In this document: in pieces, positions 26,080 through 34,990 of the stretch | Layout: each line of letters starts with the position of its first letter | How positions within the stretch are numbered: position 1 is the first letter of the stretch | NCBI RefSeq assembly: GCF_013377085.1 | Contig: NZ_JACAAX010000015.1 | Location: forward strand, 58,526-122,525 | Direction: 5' to 3' | DNA from: Rhodoplanes sp. | GTDB taxonomy: Bacteria > Pseudomonadota > Alphaproteobacteria > Rhizobiales > Xanthobacteraceae | Length of the DNA: 64,000 bases | Made by a program: the position numbers and the translations under genes | Notes under the pieces: generated by a model | What the model saw: only the letters and a program-made list of their open reading frames with translations | The model's database searches: none | What the model was told of the DNA's origin: nothing

Positions 26080-26082
26080 GGG

Positions 26083-27333
26083 TCAGACCGCCCCGACGTC
26101 GAGCGCGTCGGCGAGGCCTTCGCCCAGGCTGCCGGCGGCGGCGCCCGCCGCCTTGACGTGGTCGAGCGCCGAGGCGCCGACCACGGTGGTCGACTGGACG
26201 ACGGCAGCCCACACGCCGCGGTCGACGAAGACGCGCTTGATGATGCCGAAGCCGACGAGGACGAGGAGATAGATCACCGCCGTCACGGTGATGGCGGCGA
26301 GCTGGCCCGGCGCCGTGCCGGTGCCGAGCCCCTCGAACTGGTCCTTCATCACCACGGCGGCGGTGCCGAAGAGGACGCCGCCGGCCGAGCCGATCAGGCT
26401 GGAGATGCCGAGCGCCGCGGCGTAGCAGCCGAGCACGGTCCGCCGCCGCAGGGTCGAGTGCAGCGAGACCGGCCCGAACCGCACGCCCTCGAGCCGCCAA
26501 CGCAGCTCGGTGGCGCGGAACAGCGGCCAGAGCGGCACGAGAAGGAGAAGGGCCAGCATGACGGCGAGGGCGGACAGCCCGGCCACCGCCTCGGTGGAGA
26601 GCTCGCCCAGCACCCGCTCGCTCTGCAGGCCGACCAGCGCCGCGCCGGAGGCTCCGATCGCGACCATGACGACGAGCCACATCCAGATGCCGCGCAGAAA
26701 CAGCCGGCCGCCGGTGCCGACGAAGTCGCCGGCGAGATCGCCGAAATGGGTGCGACGCATCCGGTAGCGTTCCAGCGCGGCAGCCCGCCACGGATAGGCG
26801 AGGCCGAGCGTCAGCACGGTGGCGAGATCCCAGATCGCGGCGCGGCCCGCATAGGCGAAGCCCGATCCGGTCATCCAGAAGCGCAGGCCGCGCAACGCCG
26901 TGCGGCTCAGGCGGTAGCGCCGCGCCCGGAACGCCGCGTAGTGGCCGAACACATAGAGCACCAGCAGCAGCGGGACGCTGGCGAACGCCTCGGCCTCCTC
27001 GGCGGCGATGCCGGCCAGGAAATAGAGGACGTAGAGGGGCGCCAGCACGGCGAGCGCGGTGAGGAAGCCGACCAGGAGCTCGCGCGCCGTGCCGGTGTAC
27101 TCCAAGGTGTCCGGACCCAGCCGGGTGTTGCGCCACAGATGGCGACGGATGTCGGTGACCAGCCAGAAGCGATAGAAGCCGACGGTCACGAGCTGCAGCA
27201 GGCCGCCGGCCAGCACCAGGCTGAAGAAGTCGCCGCGCACGCCCGTGAAGGTGAGCGGCACGGCCTCGGCCGCTGGGGTCGCCGGGGCCGTTGCGGTCGT
27301 CTCGGGGTCGCGCACCAACGTGACGGTATCCAT
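26083..27333 (-). CDS. DUF898 (YjgN-like) multi-pass membrane protein
   Basis: This 416-residue protein has about eight to ten membrane helices. It carries the DUF898 repeats: FYRFWLVTDIRRHLWRNT in the first half and YPWRAAALERYRMRRTHFGD in the second. The ATG at 27333 has GGAGCGAG upstream; the GTG six codons earlier lacks a ribosome site. It forms an operon with the M48 protease, a pairing seen in many Hyphomicrobiales. The function is not established. Confidence 0.87.
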   Translation of the reverse strand: MDTVTLVRDPETTATAPATPAAEAVPLTFTGVRGDFFSLVLAGGLLQLVTVGFYRFWLVTDIRRHLWRNTRLGPDTLEYTGTARELLVGFLTALAVLAPLYVLYFLAGIAAEEAEAFASVPLLLVLYVFGHYAAFRARRYRLSRTALRGLRFWMTGSGFAYAGRAAIWDLATVLTLGLAYPWRAAALERYRMRRTHFGDLAGDFVGTGGRLFLRGIWMWLVVMVAIGASGAALVGLQSERVLGELSTEAVAGLSALAVMLALLLLVPLWPLFRATELRWRLEGVRFGPVSLHSTLRRRTVLGCYAAALGISSLIGSAGGVLFGTAAVVMKDQFEGLGTGTAPGQLAAITVTAVIYLLVLVGFGIIKRVFVDRGVWAAVVQSTTVVGASALDHVKAAGAAAGSLGEGLADALDVGAV

Positions 27334-27436
27334 CGTCTCGCTCCGTCTCACGATCTGTCCATAAGATGATACCGCACAGCGCCGTCGCCATGAACGGACG
27401 GCGGTCGCTGCGATCGATCCGACCCGGGCGGTGACG

Positions 27437-27916
27437 TCATCCCTCGAAGAAGCGGCCTTGCGGATCCGCGGCCGCCTGCAGGCGAAGTGCCGCGGCGCGC
27501 GCGAAGGCGAGCGTCATGCTCTTGCGGGTGGCGCCATGCAGCCGGTGCTCCGGCGCGTCGCGCAGCAGCGCGGCGCCAAAGCTGTCGGCGACGATCAGGC
27601 CGGCATCCTCGGGGAAAATCTCGGCCGGCACGTGCGGCGCGGTGGCGAAGAACAGCCGGTCGCAGTGCAGCCGGTAGTCCGGCCATTTTCGGTCGGCGCG
27701 AAGATCGTCGATCGAGGATTTGATCTCGACGATCCACACCGTGCCCTCGCCGCCGAGCGCCACCAGATCGGCCCGCCGCCCGGAGGCGAGCGGCAGCTCG
27801 CACACGCAGGCGAAGCCGAGCGAGAGCAGCAGGCGCTGGGTGCCGCGGGCGACGGCGAGCGCGATCGCCGACTGGCGGCCGTCGGGCGGGAGAATCGGGA
27901 GCGGGGCGAACGACAT
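27437..27916 (-). CDS. mmcB: MmcB family DNA repair protein
   Basis: This 159-residue protein has a PD-(D/E)XK-like core: RADLVALGGEGTVWIVEIKSS (Asp followed by ExK) and a downstream DYRLHCDRLFFA strand. The length and order of motifs match MmcB, the mitomycin-C- and DNA-damage-related factor of Caulobacter and relatives. It is probably a nuclease acting in the cytoplasm during the SOS response. No LexA box could be picked out by eye. It is monocistronic. Confidence 0.87.
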   Translation of the reverse strand: MSFAPLPILPPDGRQSAIALAVARGTQRLLLSLGFACVCELPLASGRRADLVALGGEGTVWIVEIKSSIDDLRADRKWPDYRLHCDRLFFATAPHVPAEIFPEDAGLIVADSFGAALLRDAPEHRLHGATRKSMTLAFARAAALRLQAAADPQGRFFEG

Positions 27917-27985
27917 GGCGCGACCATGCCACGCCGCCGCGAGGCCGGGAACCCGGCTGTATGCGGGGTGCGCGGGAGGGCCGGG

Positions 27986-28345
27986 TCACGGGGCCTCCGG
28001 CCGTCCGGTGCACCAGCGCACGATCTGGCTGTGCGGCACCACGCCGTCGATGCGGCCGGTCTCGATCAGGTTGAGGTGCTTGGCGCTGCCGTCGCGCAGC
28101 ATGCCGCAGGCGATCGACAGCGCATCCACCAGGGTGCCGGCGATCTCGCGCTGCAGGGTGACTCCGGCCGACGGCTTGTAGATCAGGGTGAAGTGCCGAG
28201 GCGGCGCGGCCGGCGACGCGATGGCGCGCGGCGCGATCTGCGACACGGCCGGCGCAGCGGCGGTTGCGGTCGATGGGGCGGGTGGTGCGCTGCGGTCGGA
28301 CGAGCGGGACATCGGCTTGGGCACTCCAGGACGGGACGAGGACAT
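27986..28345 (-). CDS. Hypothetical protein
   Basis: This 119-residue protein has a disordered Ser/Pro/Ala-rich N-terminus (1-50) followed by a compact domain, from HFTLIYKPSAGVTLQREIAG to HSQIVRWCTGRPEA. An internal ATG at 28312 would give 108 residues and is equally possible. No known family is recognised. The C-terminal 70 residues look like a small folded alpha/beta unit. It is 69 bp upstream of mmcB in the same direction. Confidence 0.6.
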   Translation of the reverse strand: MSSSRPGVPKPMSRSSDRSAPPAPSTATAAAPAVSQIAPRAIASPAAPPRHFTLIYKPSAGVTLQREIAGTLVDALSIACGMLRDGSAKHLNLIETGRIDGVVPHSQIVRWCTGRPEAP

Positions 28346-28821
28346 CCCGCCGGCGAACCTTTAAGGGCGTGTCCAGGCCGCTTCTGTGATGAAGGTCACG
28401 CGGGCGCGCCGCCGTGCGGTTCGTGATGCCGCGGCGCAGTATCCGACCGCGCCGGCCACGCCTGGCGAGACCGCGCGGATGCGCCCGCGTGTTTCGACGT
28501 CGCCCCCGGGAGGTGGTCTATATAACAACGACGACGGCCACGGAGGACCGATGGGCGGGTCGCGGAGCCGTTTCCGCGAAGCGGGCGTCGGCTTCATGGT
28601 TCTCGGTCTTTCGCCCGGCGGACGGTTGCCGGCGGCGCTTGCCGCAGCCTGCTCCGCCTCTCTTGCCGGGGTTCGGGGCAGGGTCGGCGGGCGTCCGAAC
28701 GCGCGAATGTCGGCGACCCATTGCTCCGTGTGCAGCCCTGCCCGGGCGGGATCGCGGATCGCGCGGGTGCGGACTTTCCGCTAAGGCAACAACTGGCGCA
28801 ACGCGGGTTCAGGAGAGCCGC
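28346..28821. other. Intergenic region of 476 bp
   Basis: No convincing gene is present, although long frames run through it because of the GC bias. An AT-rich TCTATATAAC block at 28517-28526 is promoter-like. The ribosome site AGGAG of the dehydrogenase lies at the right end. Confidence 0.4.
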
Positions 28822-29973
28822 ATGTTTTCCCCGGACGGCGTGACGACGAGTGTGGCGTTTCCGATTCCCGACACCATGAAGGCCTGGGTGCTGGACGGTC
28901 CGGGCGAGCTGAGGGCCACGACCAAGCCGGTGCCGGTGCCGCAGCGCGCCGAGGTGCTGCTGCGCATCGACGCCGTCGCCATCTGCCCGAGCGACATCGA
29001 CAACATCTGGTACGGCTGGCCCGCCGTCGTCGACGGCGGCAAGCCGTTCAACAAGAACTGGACGCCCGGCCACGAATACATGGGCACCGTGGTGGCGCTC
29101 GGCCCCGCCGTCGACGAGTTCGCCATCGGCGATCGCGTCGCGGTGGAGATCCACGCGGGCTGCGGCCAGTGCAAGCGATGCCGACAGGGTCTCTACACGG
29201 CGTGCCTGAACTACGGCAACCGCGCCAAGGGCCATCGGGCCAACGGCTTCACCACCGACGGCGGCTTCTGCGAGTACCAGGTGAACCACGTCAACACCAT
29301 GGCCAAGCTCTCGGACGACATCTCCGACGAGCTCGGGACCCTGGTGGTGACGGCCGGCACCGCCATGTATGCGCTGACCGAGATCGGCGGCCTGATCGCC
29401 GGCGAGAGCCTGGTGGTGATCGGCGAGGGGCCGATCGGTCTGTTCGTGGCGGCGGTCGGCAAGGCGCTCGGCGCGTCGCCCGTGGTGGTCACCGGCCTGT
29501 CGCCGCAGCGGCTGGCGATCGCCAAGTCTCTCGGCGCCGACCACGTGATCGACGTGCGCGAGCAGGATGCGGTCGTGGCCGTGCGCGAGATCGTCGGCCC
29601 GGCGGGGGCGGACTACGTGGTGGAATGCTCCGGCGCCCCGGTCGCCATCAACCAGGCGATCGCCATGGCGAGCCGCGGCGGCCGTGTCTGCCTCGCGGCT
29701 TTTCCGGCCGAGGCGACCAGCATCGATGTCGGCCGGCTGGTGCGCGACAACATCGCGCTGTTCGGCATCAGGGGCGAGGGCAAGCGCGCCGTGCACCGCG
29801 CCTGCGCGCTGCTGCGCGACAAGAAGTTCGATCCCAGCCCGCTGCACACCCACACCTTCGCGCTCGATGATCTTCCCACCGCGCTCCGCACCGCCAAGGA
29901 CAAGCTCGACGGCGCCATCAAGGTGGTGGTCAAGGCCCGCGGCGTCGCCGCCGGCCGCGTGGCGGCGGAGTAG
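28822..29973 (+). CDS. Zinc-dependent medium-chain alcohol dehydrogenase
   Basis: This 383-residue MDR-family enzyme has the catalytic zinc ligands in AICPSDIDN and GHEYMG. The structural zinc site is CGQCKRCRQGLYTAC, and the Rossmann motif is VIGEGPIGLFVAAVGKALG. Length and motif order fit threonine/sorbitol-type dehydrogenases. It oxidises an alcohol or polyol with NAD(P); the substrate is unknown. AGGAG precedes the ATG. A strong hairpin terminator follows. Confidence 0.9.
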   Translation: MFSPDGVTTSVAFPIPDTMKAWVLDGPGELRATTKPVPVPQRAEVLLRIDAVAICPSDIDNIWYGWPAVVDGGKPFNKNWTPGHEYMGTVVALGPAVDEFAIGDRVAVEIHAGCGQCKRCRQGLYTACLNYGNRAKGHRANGFTTDGGFCEYQVNHVNTMAKLSDDISDELGTLVVTAGTAMYALTEIGGLIAGESLVVIGEGPIGLFVAAVGKALGASPVVVTGLSPQRLAIAKSLGADHVIDVREQDAVVAVREIVGPAGADYVVECSGAPVAINQAIAMASRGGRVCLAAFPAEATSIDVGRLVRDNIALFGIRGEGKRAVHRACALLRDKKFDPSPLHTHTFALDDLPTALRTAKDKLDGAIKVVVKARGVAAGRVAAE

Positions 29974-30007
29974 GGCGGGGCGAACGGGAAGAAGGCAGTC
30001 TTTACCG

Positions 30008-30052
30008 CCCACCGGACGACGGCGACGGAATCGATCGCCGTCGTCCGGTGGG
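30008..30052 (+). terminator. Perfect 18-bp stem hairpin after the alcohol dehydrogenase gene
   Basis: CCCACCGGACGACGGCGA (30008-30025) pairs perfectly with TCGCCGTCGTCCGGTGGG (30035-30052) over a 9-nt loop. It lies 35 bp after the stop codon and is followed by a short CTGTCGTTTGG stretch. It is the strongest terminator-like structure I noted in the window. Confidence 0.75.
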
Positions 30053-30080
30053 CTGTCGTTTGGCCCTCACTGGCCGACAA

Positions 30081-30093
30081 AGTGTTTTACACT
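30081..30093. promoter_or_regulatory. Candidate ParD operator/promoter of parDE
   Basis: AGTGTTTTACACT is a perfect 5-3-5 inverted repeat followed by the AT-rich ATATATC. It lies 42 bp before the parD start. Type II antitoxins of the ribbon-helix-helix class autorepress at short palindromes overlapping the promoter, which fits this position. Confidence 0.45.
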
Positions 30094-30134
30094 ATATATC
30101 ACTTTTGCCAGGATGCAGGCAGGAGTGCGGTGCC

Positions 30135-30422
30135 ATGAAACCAGCCGGACAGATGACCCTCACGCTCACGGCGGAGCTGGAGCAGTTCGTCCGCGACGAA
30201 GTGCGGCGTGGCGCCTTCGCATCGAGCAGCGAGTACATCCGCGAGCTGGTGCGCGAACGCTACATGAAGGAACGCGATCGTGCCGCCAAGCTGCAGGCCA
30301 TCGATGCGGCGCTGGTGCGGGGCATCGCGGACGCCGAGGCGGGCCGCACGGTGCCACTCGAACGGGCGTTCAAAACGCTTCGCGCCGAATTGGGCCTGCC
30401 TGATCAGAAGCCCGACGAATGA
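30135..30422 (+). CDS. parD: ParD-type antitoxin, ribbon-helix-helix
   Basis: This 95-residue protein has an N-terminal RHH DNA-binding domain: MTLTLTAELEQFVRDEVRRG, then FASSSEYIRELVRERYMKE. The C-terminal tail binds toxin in this family. AGGAGTG precedes the ATG. Its stop overlaps the toxin start by 4 nt (ATGA), the classic arrangement of parDE modules. It neutralises ParE and represses its own operon. Confidence 0.92.
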   Translation: MKPAGQMTLTLTAELEQFVRDEVRRGAFASSSEYIRELVRERYMKERDRAAKLQAIDAALVRGIADAEAGRTVPLERAFKTLRAELGLPDQKPDE

Positions 30423-30718
30423 AGGTCGTCGTCACCGAGGCGGCCTTCGCGGATCTTCTCGAGATCGGGCGGGCGATTGGGCAAGACAACACGGCCCGTG
30501 CCGAGACGTTTGTCGGCGAGCTGTACGATCGGTGCCGGCAACTCGGGGCGATGCCGCGGGCATTCCCGCTGCTGCCCGAATGGGAGGAACGCGGCGTGCG
30601 GCGTCGGACCTGCGGGAATTATCTGATCTTTTACCGAATCGACGCCGACCAGGTTCAAGTTCTTCACATCCTGCATGGCGCCCGCGACTACGCGCCCGTG
30701 CTGTTCCCTGACGAGTGA
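30419..30718 (+). CDS. parE: ParE-type toxin, RelE/ParE superfamily
   Basis: This 99-residue toxin has the ParE fold: helices around FADLLEIGRAIGQDN and AETFVGELYDRCRQL, the strand RRRTCGNYLIFYRID and the C-terminal VLHILHGARDY motif. It appears full-length and intact. ParE toxins poison DNA gyrase in characterised cases. It is translationally coupled to parD. Confidence 0.93.
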   Translation: MKVVVTEAAFADLLEIGRAIGQDNTARAETFVGELYDRCRQLGAMPRAFPLLPEWEERGVRRRTCGNYLIFYRIDADQVQVLHILHGARDYAPVLFPDE

Positions 30719-30890
30719 CGGCGGTGCCGGAGGACTGCTTCGCTGGTCGTGCCCACGCTTGCAGCCAAGCTTGCACAGGTTGCATAGACTTGCCTGCGGG
30801 CCTTCCCGCCTTGTACCCGAGACTGAAGCAAGACCGTTGATGGCCGGCACAAGCCAGCCATCACCAGACGTCATCGTTCGGGAGAATCTC

Positions 30891-31292
30891 ATGACCGCCG
30901 ACGACCGCTACGACAAAGGGATGGCTGCGCGCAGATCCGTGCTGGGCGACGCCTGGGTCGACCGCTCGCTCGCCAAGCGCAATGCCTTCAACACCGAGTT
31001 CCAGGAGATGATCACCCGCATCGTCTGGGGCGAGATCTGGACCCGGCCGGGGCTCGACCAGAAGACGCGGCGCTGCATGGTGCTCGCCACCATGATCGCG
31101 CTCGGCCGCTGGGAGGAGTTCAAGCTGCATGTGCGGGCCGGCCTCGCCGGCGGCCTCACGGTCGAGGAGATCAAGGAGATCATCCTGCAGTCGACATTGT
31201 ATTGCGGGGTGCCGGCGGGCAATCATGCGGTCGGCGAGGCCGAGAGCATTCTGCGCGAGCTCGGCCTCCTCGACGGCGCCGCCCCCGCCTGA
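30891..31292 (+). CDS. Carboxymuconolactone decarboxylase family protein (PcaC-like)
   Basis: This 133-residue protein closely fits 4-carboxymuconolactone decarboxylase. It has an N-terminal DKGMAARRSVLGDAWVDRS, then WGEIWTRPGLDQKTRRCMVLATMIALG and the C-terminal EEIKEIILQSTLYCGVPAGN motif. The start at 30891 has GGGAGAA upstream and matches the family length; the upstream extension is not conserved. PcaC acts in the protocatechuate branch of the beta-ketoadipate pathway, but no other pca genes are adjacent, so the exact substrate is open. It is followed by the M24-like gene and may share its transcript. Confidence 0.88.
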   Translation: MTADDRYDKGMAARRSVLGDAWVDRSLAKRNAFNTEFQEMITRIVWGEIWTRPGLDQKTRRCMVLATMIALGRWEEFKLHVRAGLAGGLTVEEIKEIILQSTLYCGVPAGNHAVGEAESILRELGLLDGAAPA

Positions 31293-31341
31293 GGCGTCGC
31301 TCCGCATTCCCCGCCGCCCCCCGCCCGACCAAGGATCCTCG

Positions 31342-32457
31342 ATGCGACAGGACGTGATCGACCGCCAGGTGGCCGCCATGAAGGCGGCCGGCCTCGATGC
31401 CATCTGCGCGTGCTCCCCCGAGAACTTCGCCTATGTGACGGGGTTCCTGTCGCCGACCCAGCCCTTGATGCGTTGGCGGCACGCGATGGCGATCGTCACG
31501 GCGGACGGCGGCGTCTCGCTGGTCGTGGTCGACATGGAGGCGAGCACCATCCGGGCCAAGGCGCCCGGCACCGAGATCGCGGTGTGGAAGGAGTTCTCGT
31601 TCGACGCCATGGCGGTGCTGGCGGAGGCGCTGACCAAGCACGGGCTCGCCGGAGCGCGGATCGGGCTCGAGCTCGACTATCTGCCGGCCGCCGACCATGC
31701 CGACCTCGCCGCCCGCCTGCCGGGCGCGAGCTTTGCGCCGGCCCAGGCGCTGCTGGCGCGGCTGCGCCAGCTCAAGACGCCGGGCGAGATCGAGGTCTTG
31801 AGAAAGCTCTCGCGCATCGCCGACCGGGCCATCACCGAGGCCTATCACGCCGTCGGGGCCGGCAAGACCGAGATGGATCTGGCCGCGGCGCTGACCCGCG
31901 GCGTCTACGAGCAGGGCGCCGAGTACTTCAAGCTGATGATCGTCGCCACCGGCGAGCGCAGCGTGTTTCCCAATGTCGGTCCGACCGAGCGGGTGCTGAA
32001 GCGCGGCGACGTCTGCCGGGTCGAGATCTTTCCGATGATCGGCGGCTACCACGCCGGCGTCTGCCGCACCGCCGCCGTTGAAACAGCGCCGCCCGAAGCC
32101 GAGCGCATCTGGGCGAACCTGACGGCGTGCAAGCACATGCTGCTGGAGGCGATCCGGCCGGGCGCCTCGAGCCGCGCCGTCTACGAGCGCTATCTCGGCA
32201 TGACGGAGGCGCTGAAGCTGCCGCGCATCTCCTTCATCGGCCACGGCATCGGCCTTCATTTGCACGAGGACCCGTATCTCGGCCCGACCGCCGACCAGGC
32301 GCTCGAGGCCGGCATGGTGCTCGGCATCGAGCCGCTGATCTACGAGACCGGCTTCGGCTTCGGCATGCAGAACAAGGACATGGTGCTGGTCACCGAGACC
32401 GGCTGCGAGCTTATGTCCGACTGGTCGAACACCGACCAGTTGCTGGTGATCGGGTGA
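31342..32457 (+). CDS. M24-fold (creatinase/Xaa-Pro peptidase-like) protein with altered metal site
   Basis: This 371-residue protein has a creatinase-type N-terminal domain (1-145) and a pita-bread C-terminal domain. Of the five metal ligands of M24 peptidases only H301 (GHGIGLHLHED) and E330 (LGIEPLIY) are kept. The first Asp is E228, the second is G239 (YHAGVCRT instead of YxxDxTRT) and the last Glu is K345 (NKDMVLVTE). Creatinase-type hydrolases of this fold work without metals, so it may be a C-N hydrolase rather than a dipeptidase. It lies 49 bp after the carboxymuconolactone decarboxylase-like gene and is probably co-transcribed. Confidence 0.85.
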   Translation: MRQDVIDRQVAAMKAAGLDAICACSPENFAYVTGFLSPTQPLMRWRHAMAIVTADGGVSLVVVDMEASTIRAKAPGTEIAVWKEFSFDAMAVLAEALTKHGLAGARIGLELDYLPAADHADLAARLPGASFAPAQALLARLRQLKTPGEIEVLRKLSRIADRAITEAYHAVGAGKTEMDLAAALTRGVYEQGAEYFKLMIVATGERSVFPNVGPTERVLKRGDVCRVEIFPMIGGYHAGVCRTAAVETAPPEAERIWANLTACKHMLLEAIRPGASSRAVYERYLGMTEALKLPRISFIGHGIGLHLHEDPYLGPTADQALEAGMVLGIEPLIYETGFGFGMQNKDMVLVTETGCELMSDWSNTDQLLVIG

Positions 32458-32498
32458 CGGGCGGTCTCGGAGTCGATCTGAATGAACACCTCGGCTCC

Positions 32499-32601
32499 GT
32501 CATTCCGGGGCGCCGCGAAGCGGCGAGCCCGGAATCCATAACCCCTGTCCGTGAGTATGGATTCCGGGCTCGCGGGCGTTCAGCCCGCGCCCCGGAATGA
32601 C
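32499..32601. repeat. Long inverted intergenic repeat, GTCATTCCGG family (second copy)
   Basis: It runs from GTCATTCCGGGGCGCCGCG to CGCGCCCCGGAATGAC, with inner arms GGAATCCATA and TATGGATTCC. It lies between convergent genes. It is a close structural relative of 24859-24961. Confidence 0.78.
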
Positions 32602-32627
32602 CGAGACCGGATCGATCGGCCTGCGCC

Positions 32628-33023
32628 TCACACCGCGGCGATCGCCTCGACCTCGAGCAGGAAATTCGGGTTGGCGAGGCCGCGCAGCACGCACAGGGTC
32701 GAGGCCGGCGGGTTCGGGCCGAACCAGTCGCGCAGGATGGTGCGCGCCTTCGCCACGTCGTGCGCGTTGCACACGTAGATCGTCACCTTGGTGACGTCGG
32801 CGAAGGTGGCGCCGCCGGCCTTCAGCGCCTTCTCCAGATTGGTCATCACCAGCTTGCTCTGCGCCGTGAAGTCGTCGGGCGGCAGCACCTGGCCGGACGG
32901 GTCGGCGGCGACCTGGCCGGCGCAGAACACCAGCCGGGTCGCGCCCTCGACGCTGACCACGTGGGAATAGTTGGCGAACGGCGCGTGCAGATCCGTCGGT
33001 GAGGTGCGGGTGATCTTGGCCAT
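32628..33023 (-). CDS. RidA/YjgF/Rid family protein
   Basis: This 131-residue protein has the Rid fold. VFCAGQVAADPSG is the family's strand and loop, NLEKALKAGGATFADVTKVTIYV carries the helix and interface, and the C-terminal VLRGLANPNFLLEVEAIAAV corresponds to the conserved LxxPxxLVEIE segment. Position 1 of the active-site Arg motif (R-G-L-A-N-P) is visible. It may deaminate reactive enamines/imines or act in a specific catabolic pathway. It is divergent from the small zinc-ribbon gene. Confidence 0.88.
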   Translation of the reverse strand: MAKITRTSPTDLHAPFANYSHVVSVEGATRLVFCAGQVAADPSGQVLPPDDFTAQSKLVMTNLEKALKAGGATFADVTKVTIYVCNAHDVAKARTILRDWFGPNPPASTLCVLRGLANPNFLLEVEAIAAV

Positions 33024-33196
33024 TGGACGTTCTCCCTGGTGACGGTTCGTTCTCGGGTTCTTGTGCGGGTCTCGCCCCGGGCGGCCCGGCCGTCGCCGAA
33101 ACTCGTCCGGTCGGGCTGCCGGACTAGGTAACTGCCCTGAATTGTGTCCCGGTGGAAAATAGATTTCGAATATGCGCCGCCAAAAAGTGTGCCGTC

Positions 33197-33379
33197 ATGA
33201 CTCCTTCCGACGACAGTCCAGTGCGCCGGCCCCATTGCGTCGTCTGCGGCGCGCGAATGCAATTTGCCCGCAGTGTGCCGCGGCTCGGTGCCAACCCGGC
33301 GCTCGTGTCCTACGAATGCAAGCGCTGCGGTCACGTGGTCACCCGGCCGGAGGACGAGCCGCAGCAGCGGCTCGAGTGA
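33197..33379 (+). CDS. Small zinc-ribbon-like protein
   Basis: This 60-residue protein has two CxxC knuckles, HCVVCGARM and ECKRCGHVV, separated by about 28 residues, as in zinc ribbons. An upstream in-frame GTG at 33152 would add 15 residues, but neither start has a strong ribosome site. Similar tiny zinc-ribbon proteins are scattered through rhizobial genomes without known function. It converges on the Bug gene. Confidence 0.65.
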   Translation: MTPSDDSPVRRPHCVVCGARMQFARSVPRLGANPALVSYECKRCGHVVTRPEDEPQQRLE

Positions 33380-33412
33380 CCCGCGCCCGGCTGGGCGCCG
33401 GCGCAGCCTGCC

Positions 33413-34384
33413 TCAGAACGATATGTTCGCCCCCTTGATGATCGGGCCCCATTTCTCCACCTCGGCGGCCGTGAAGGTCGCGAGGTCCTGCGGGGTGCCG
33501 CCGGCCGCCAGCACGCCGAGCTGATCGAACATCCGCTTGGCCGTGTCGGTCTCCAGGAACGCATTGGTGGCCGCGTTGAGCTTCTCGACCACGGCGGGCG
33601 GCGTCCCGGTCGGGGCCAGCAGGGCGTACCAGACGGCGGCCTCGAAGCCGGGCAGGCCGGACTCGGCGGCGGTCGGCACGTCGGGCAGGCCGCTCCATCG
33701 CTTGCTGCTCGCGATGGCGAGCGCCTTGAGCTTGCCCTCCTTCACGTTAGGCACATAGGCCGCCATCGAATCCATGCCGACATCGATGTGGCCGCCCAGG
33801 AGGTCGGTCATGATCGGCACGCTGCCGCGATACTGGGCCTGGCCGAGCTTGATGTCGCCGCGGGCCATCAGCAACAGCCCGGTGATGTGGCCGAGCGTGC
33901 CGTTGCCCGGGAAGCCGCCCGTGATCTTGTCGGGGTTTGCCTTGGCCAGTGCGATCAGCTCGGTGAGCGTGCTCGCCTGGAGCTGCGGCCGCGCCACCAC
34001 GATCACGGGCGAGCGTCCGATCAGGACGATCGGGGTGAGGTCCTTCTGCGGATCGTAGCTCATGTCCTTGTACATGAGCTTGTTGGTCGCCGCCTGGCCG
34101 GTGGTCGCGAGCAGAATCGTGTAGCCGTCCGGGGCCGCCTTGGCGACCATGGCGGCGCCGATATTGCCGCCGGCGCCGCTGCGGTTGTCGATGACGAAGG
34201 ACTGGCCGAACGTGCGGCCGAGATGCTCGACCAGCGCGCGGCCGATCACGTCCGACGTGGTGCCGGCCGCGAAGGGAACCACCAGGGTCACGGCGCGGCT
34301 CGGCCACTCCTGGGCGGAGCCGGGCGTGGCGCCGCCGGCGAGGGCGACGGCGAGCCCGAGGGCGGCGATCAGACGGAAACGCAT
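33413..34384 (-). CDS. Tripartite tricarboxylate transporter substrate-binding protein (Bug/TctC family)
   Basis: This 323-residue protein has a signal peptide (1-25, ending GSAQEWPSRAV), VVPFAAGTTSDVIGRAL, the AAPDGYTILLATTG segment and the C-terminal EKLNAATNAFLE region, all typical of Bug proteins. It is unlike the first Bug protein in sequence, so the two likely bind different acids. The divergently oriented IclR regulator at 34991 may control it, a common arrangement for aromatic-acid uptake. Confidence 0.92.
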   Translation of the reverse strand: MRFRLIAALGLAVALAGGATPGSAQEWPSRAVTLVVPFAAGTTSDVIGRALVEHLGRTFGQSFVIDNRSGAGGNIGAAMVAKAAPDGYTILLATTGQAATNKLMYKDMSYDPQKDLTPIVLIGRSPVIVVARPQLQASTLTELIALAKANPDKITGGFPGNGTLGHITGLLLMARGDIKLGQAQYRGSVPIMTDLLGGHIDVGMDSMAAYVPNVKEGKLKALAIASSKRWSGLPDVPTAAESGLPGFEAAVWYALLAPTGTPPAVVEKLNAATNAFLETDTAKRMFDQLGVLAAGGTPQDLATFTAAEVEKWGPIIKGANISF

Positions 34385-34990
34385 GAAGCCTCCATGATGC
34401 GACCGGCGGGCCGCGCGCTCGGGAGTGACGCGGCGCAGGCCGTCGGCTGACGCCACGCCCGGCGGCATCTGCCGGGAGCAAGCCGTGCGCGACGGTGCCG
34501 ATTGGAGCCGAAGCAGCCCCCGCTGTCGAGCCGTCCCGTCGGCCGGCCGGTCCGATCCGGGGCGCACCGGCCTCCGCGAGCCGGTTTGGCGGACGCTTCG
34601 CGACGTTCGGGCCGGCACACATGGTCGTTCAATTATCGCAACAGAATATCGCGGTGCGGAACAACGTCCCGCCGATCGGAAGGGCGGTCGCGACGGTGTG
34701 CCGGAAGACCCTCTCGGCGGATTAGTCCGCCGCTTTCGCGGTCTATCAGATGCGACCGGCGCTTGTGATTTGCGCCGACCTGATCCATAGGAGATCCGAT
34801 GTCGACGGGCGCGCTCCACGCAATCGTCGGCATCGCACCGCTGCGGCCGGGACTTTCGCCCGCCCCCGACCGGACCCGCCACGGCGTCGACGATCCCGAG
34901 CCGCCCGGCCGAGCCCGCCGGGCATCCCTGGTGAAAGGGCCATGGCGCATTTCCGCCTGCGGCCGTCGTTGAACAGGAGAGCGCATCCCG
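34385..34990. other. Divergent regulatory region between Bug and IclR genes
   Basis: This 606-bp spacer contains no clear gene. An AT-richer segment at about 34626-34665 (TTATCGCAACAGAATATCG then GGTGCGGAAC) is the likeliest promoter/operator zone. IclR-type operators often hold such GCGGAAC half-sites, but the match is loose. Confidence 0.4.
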
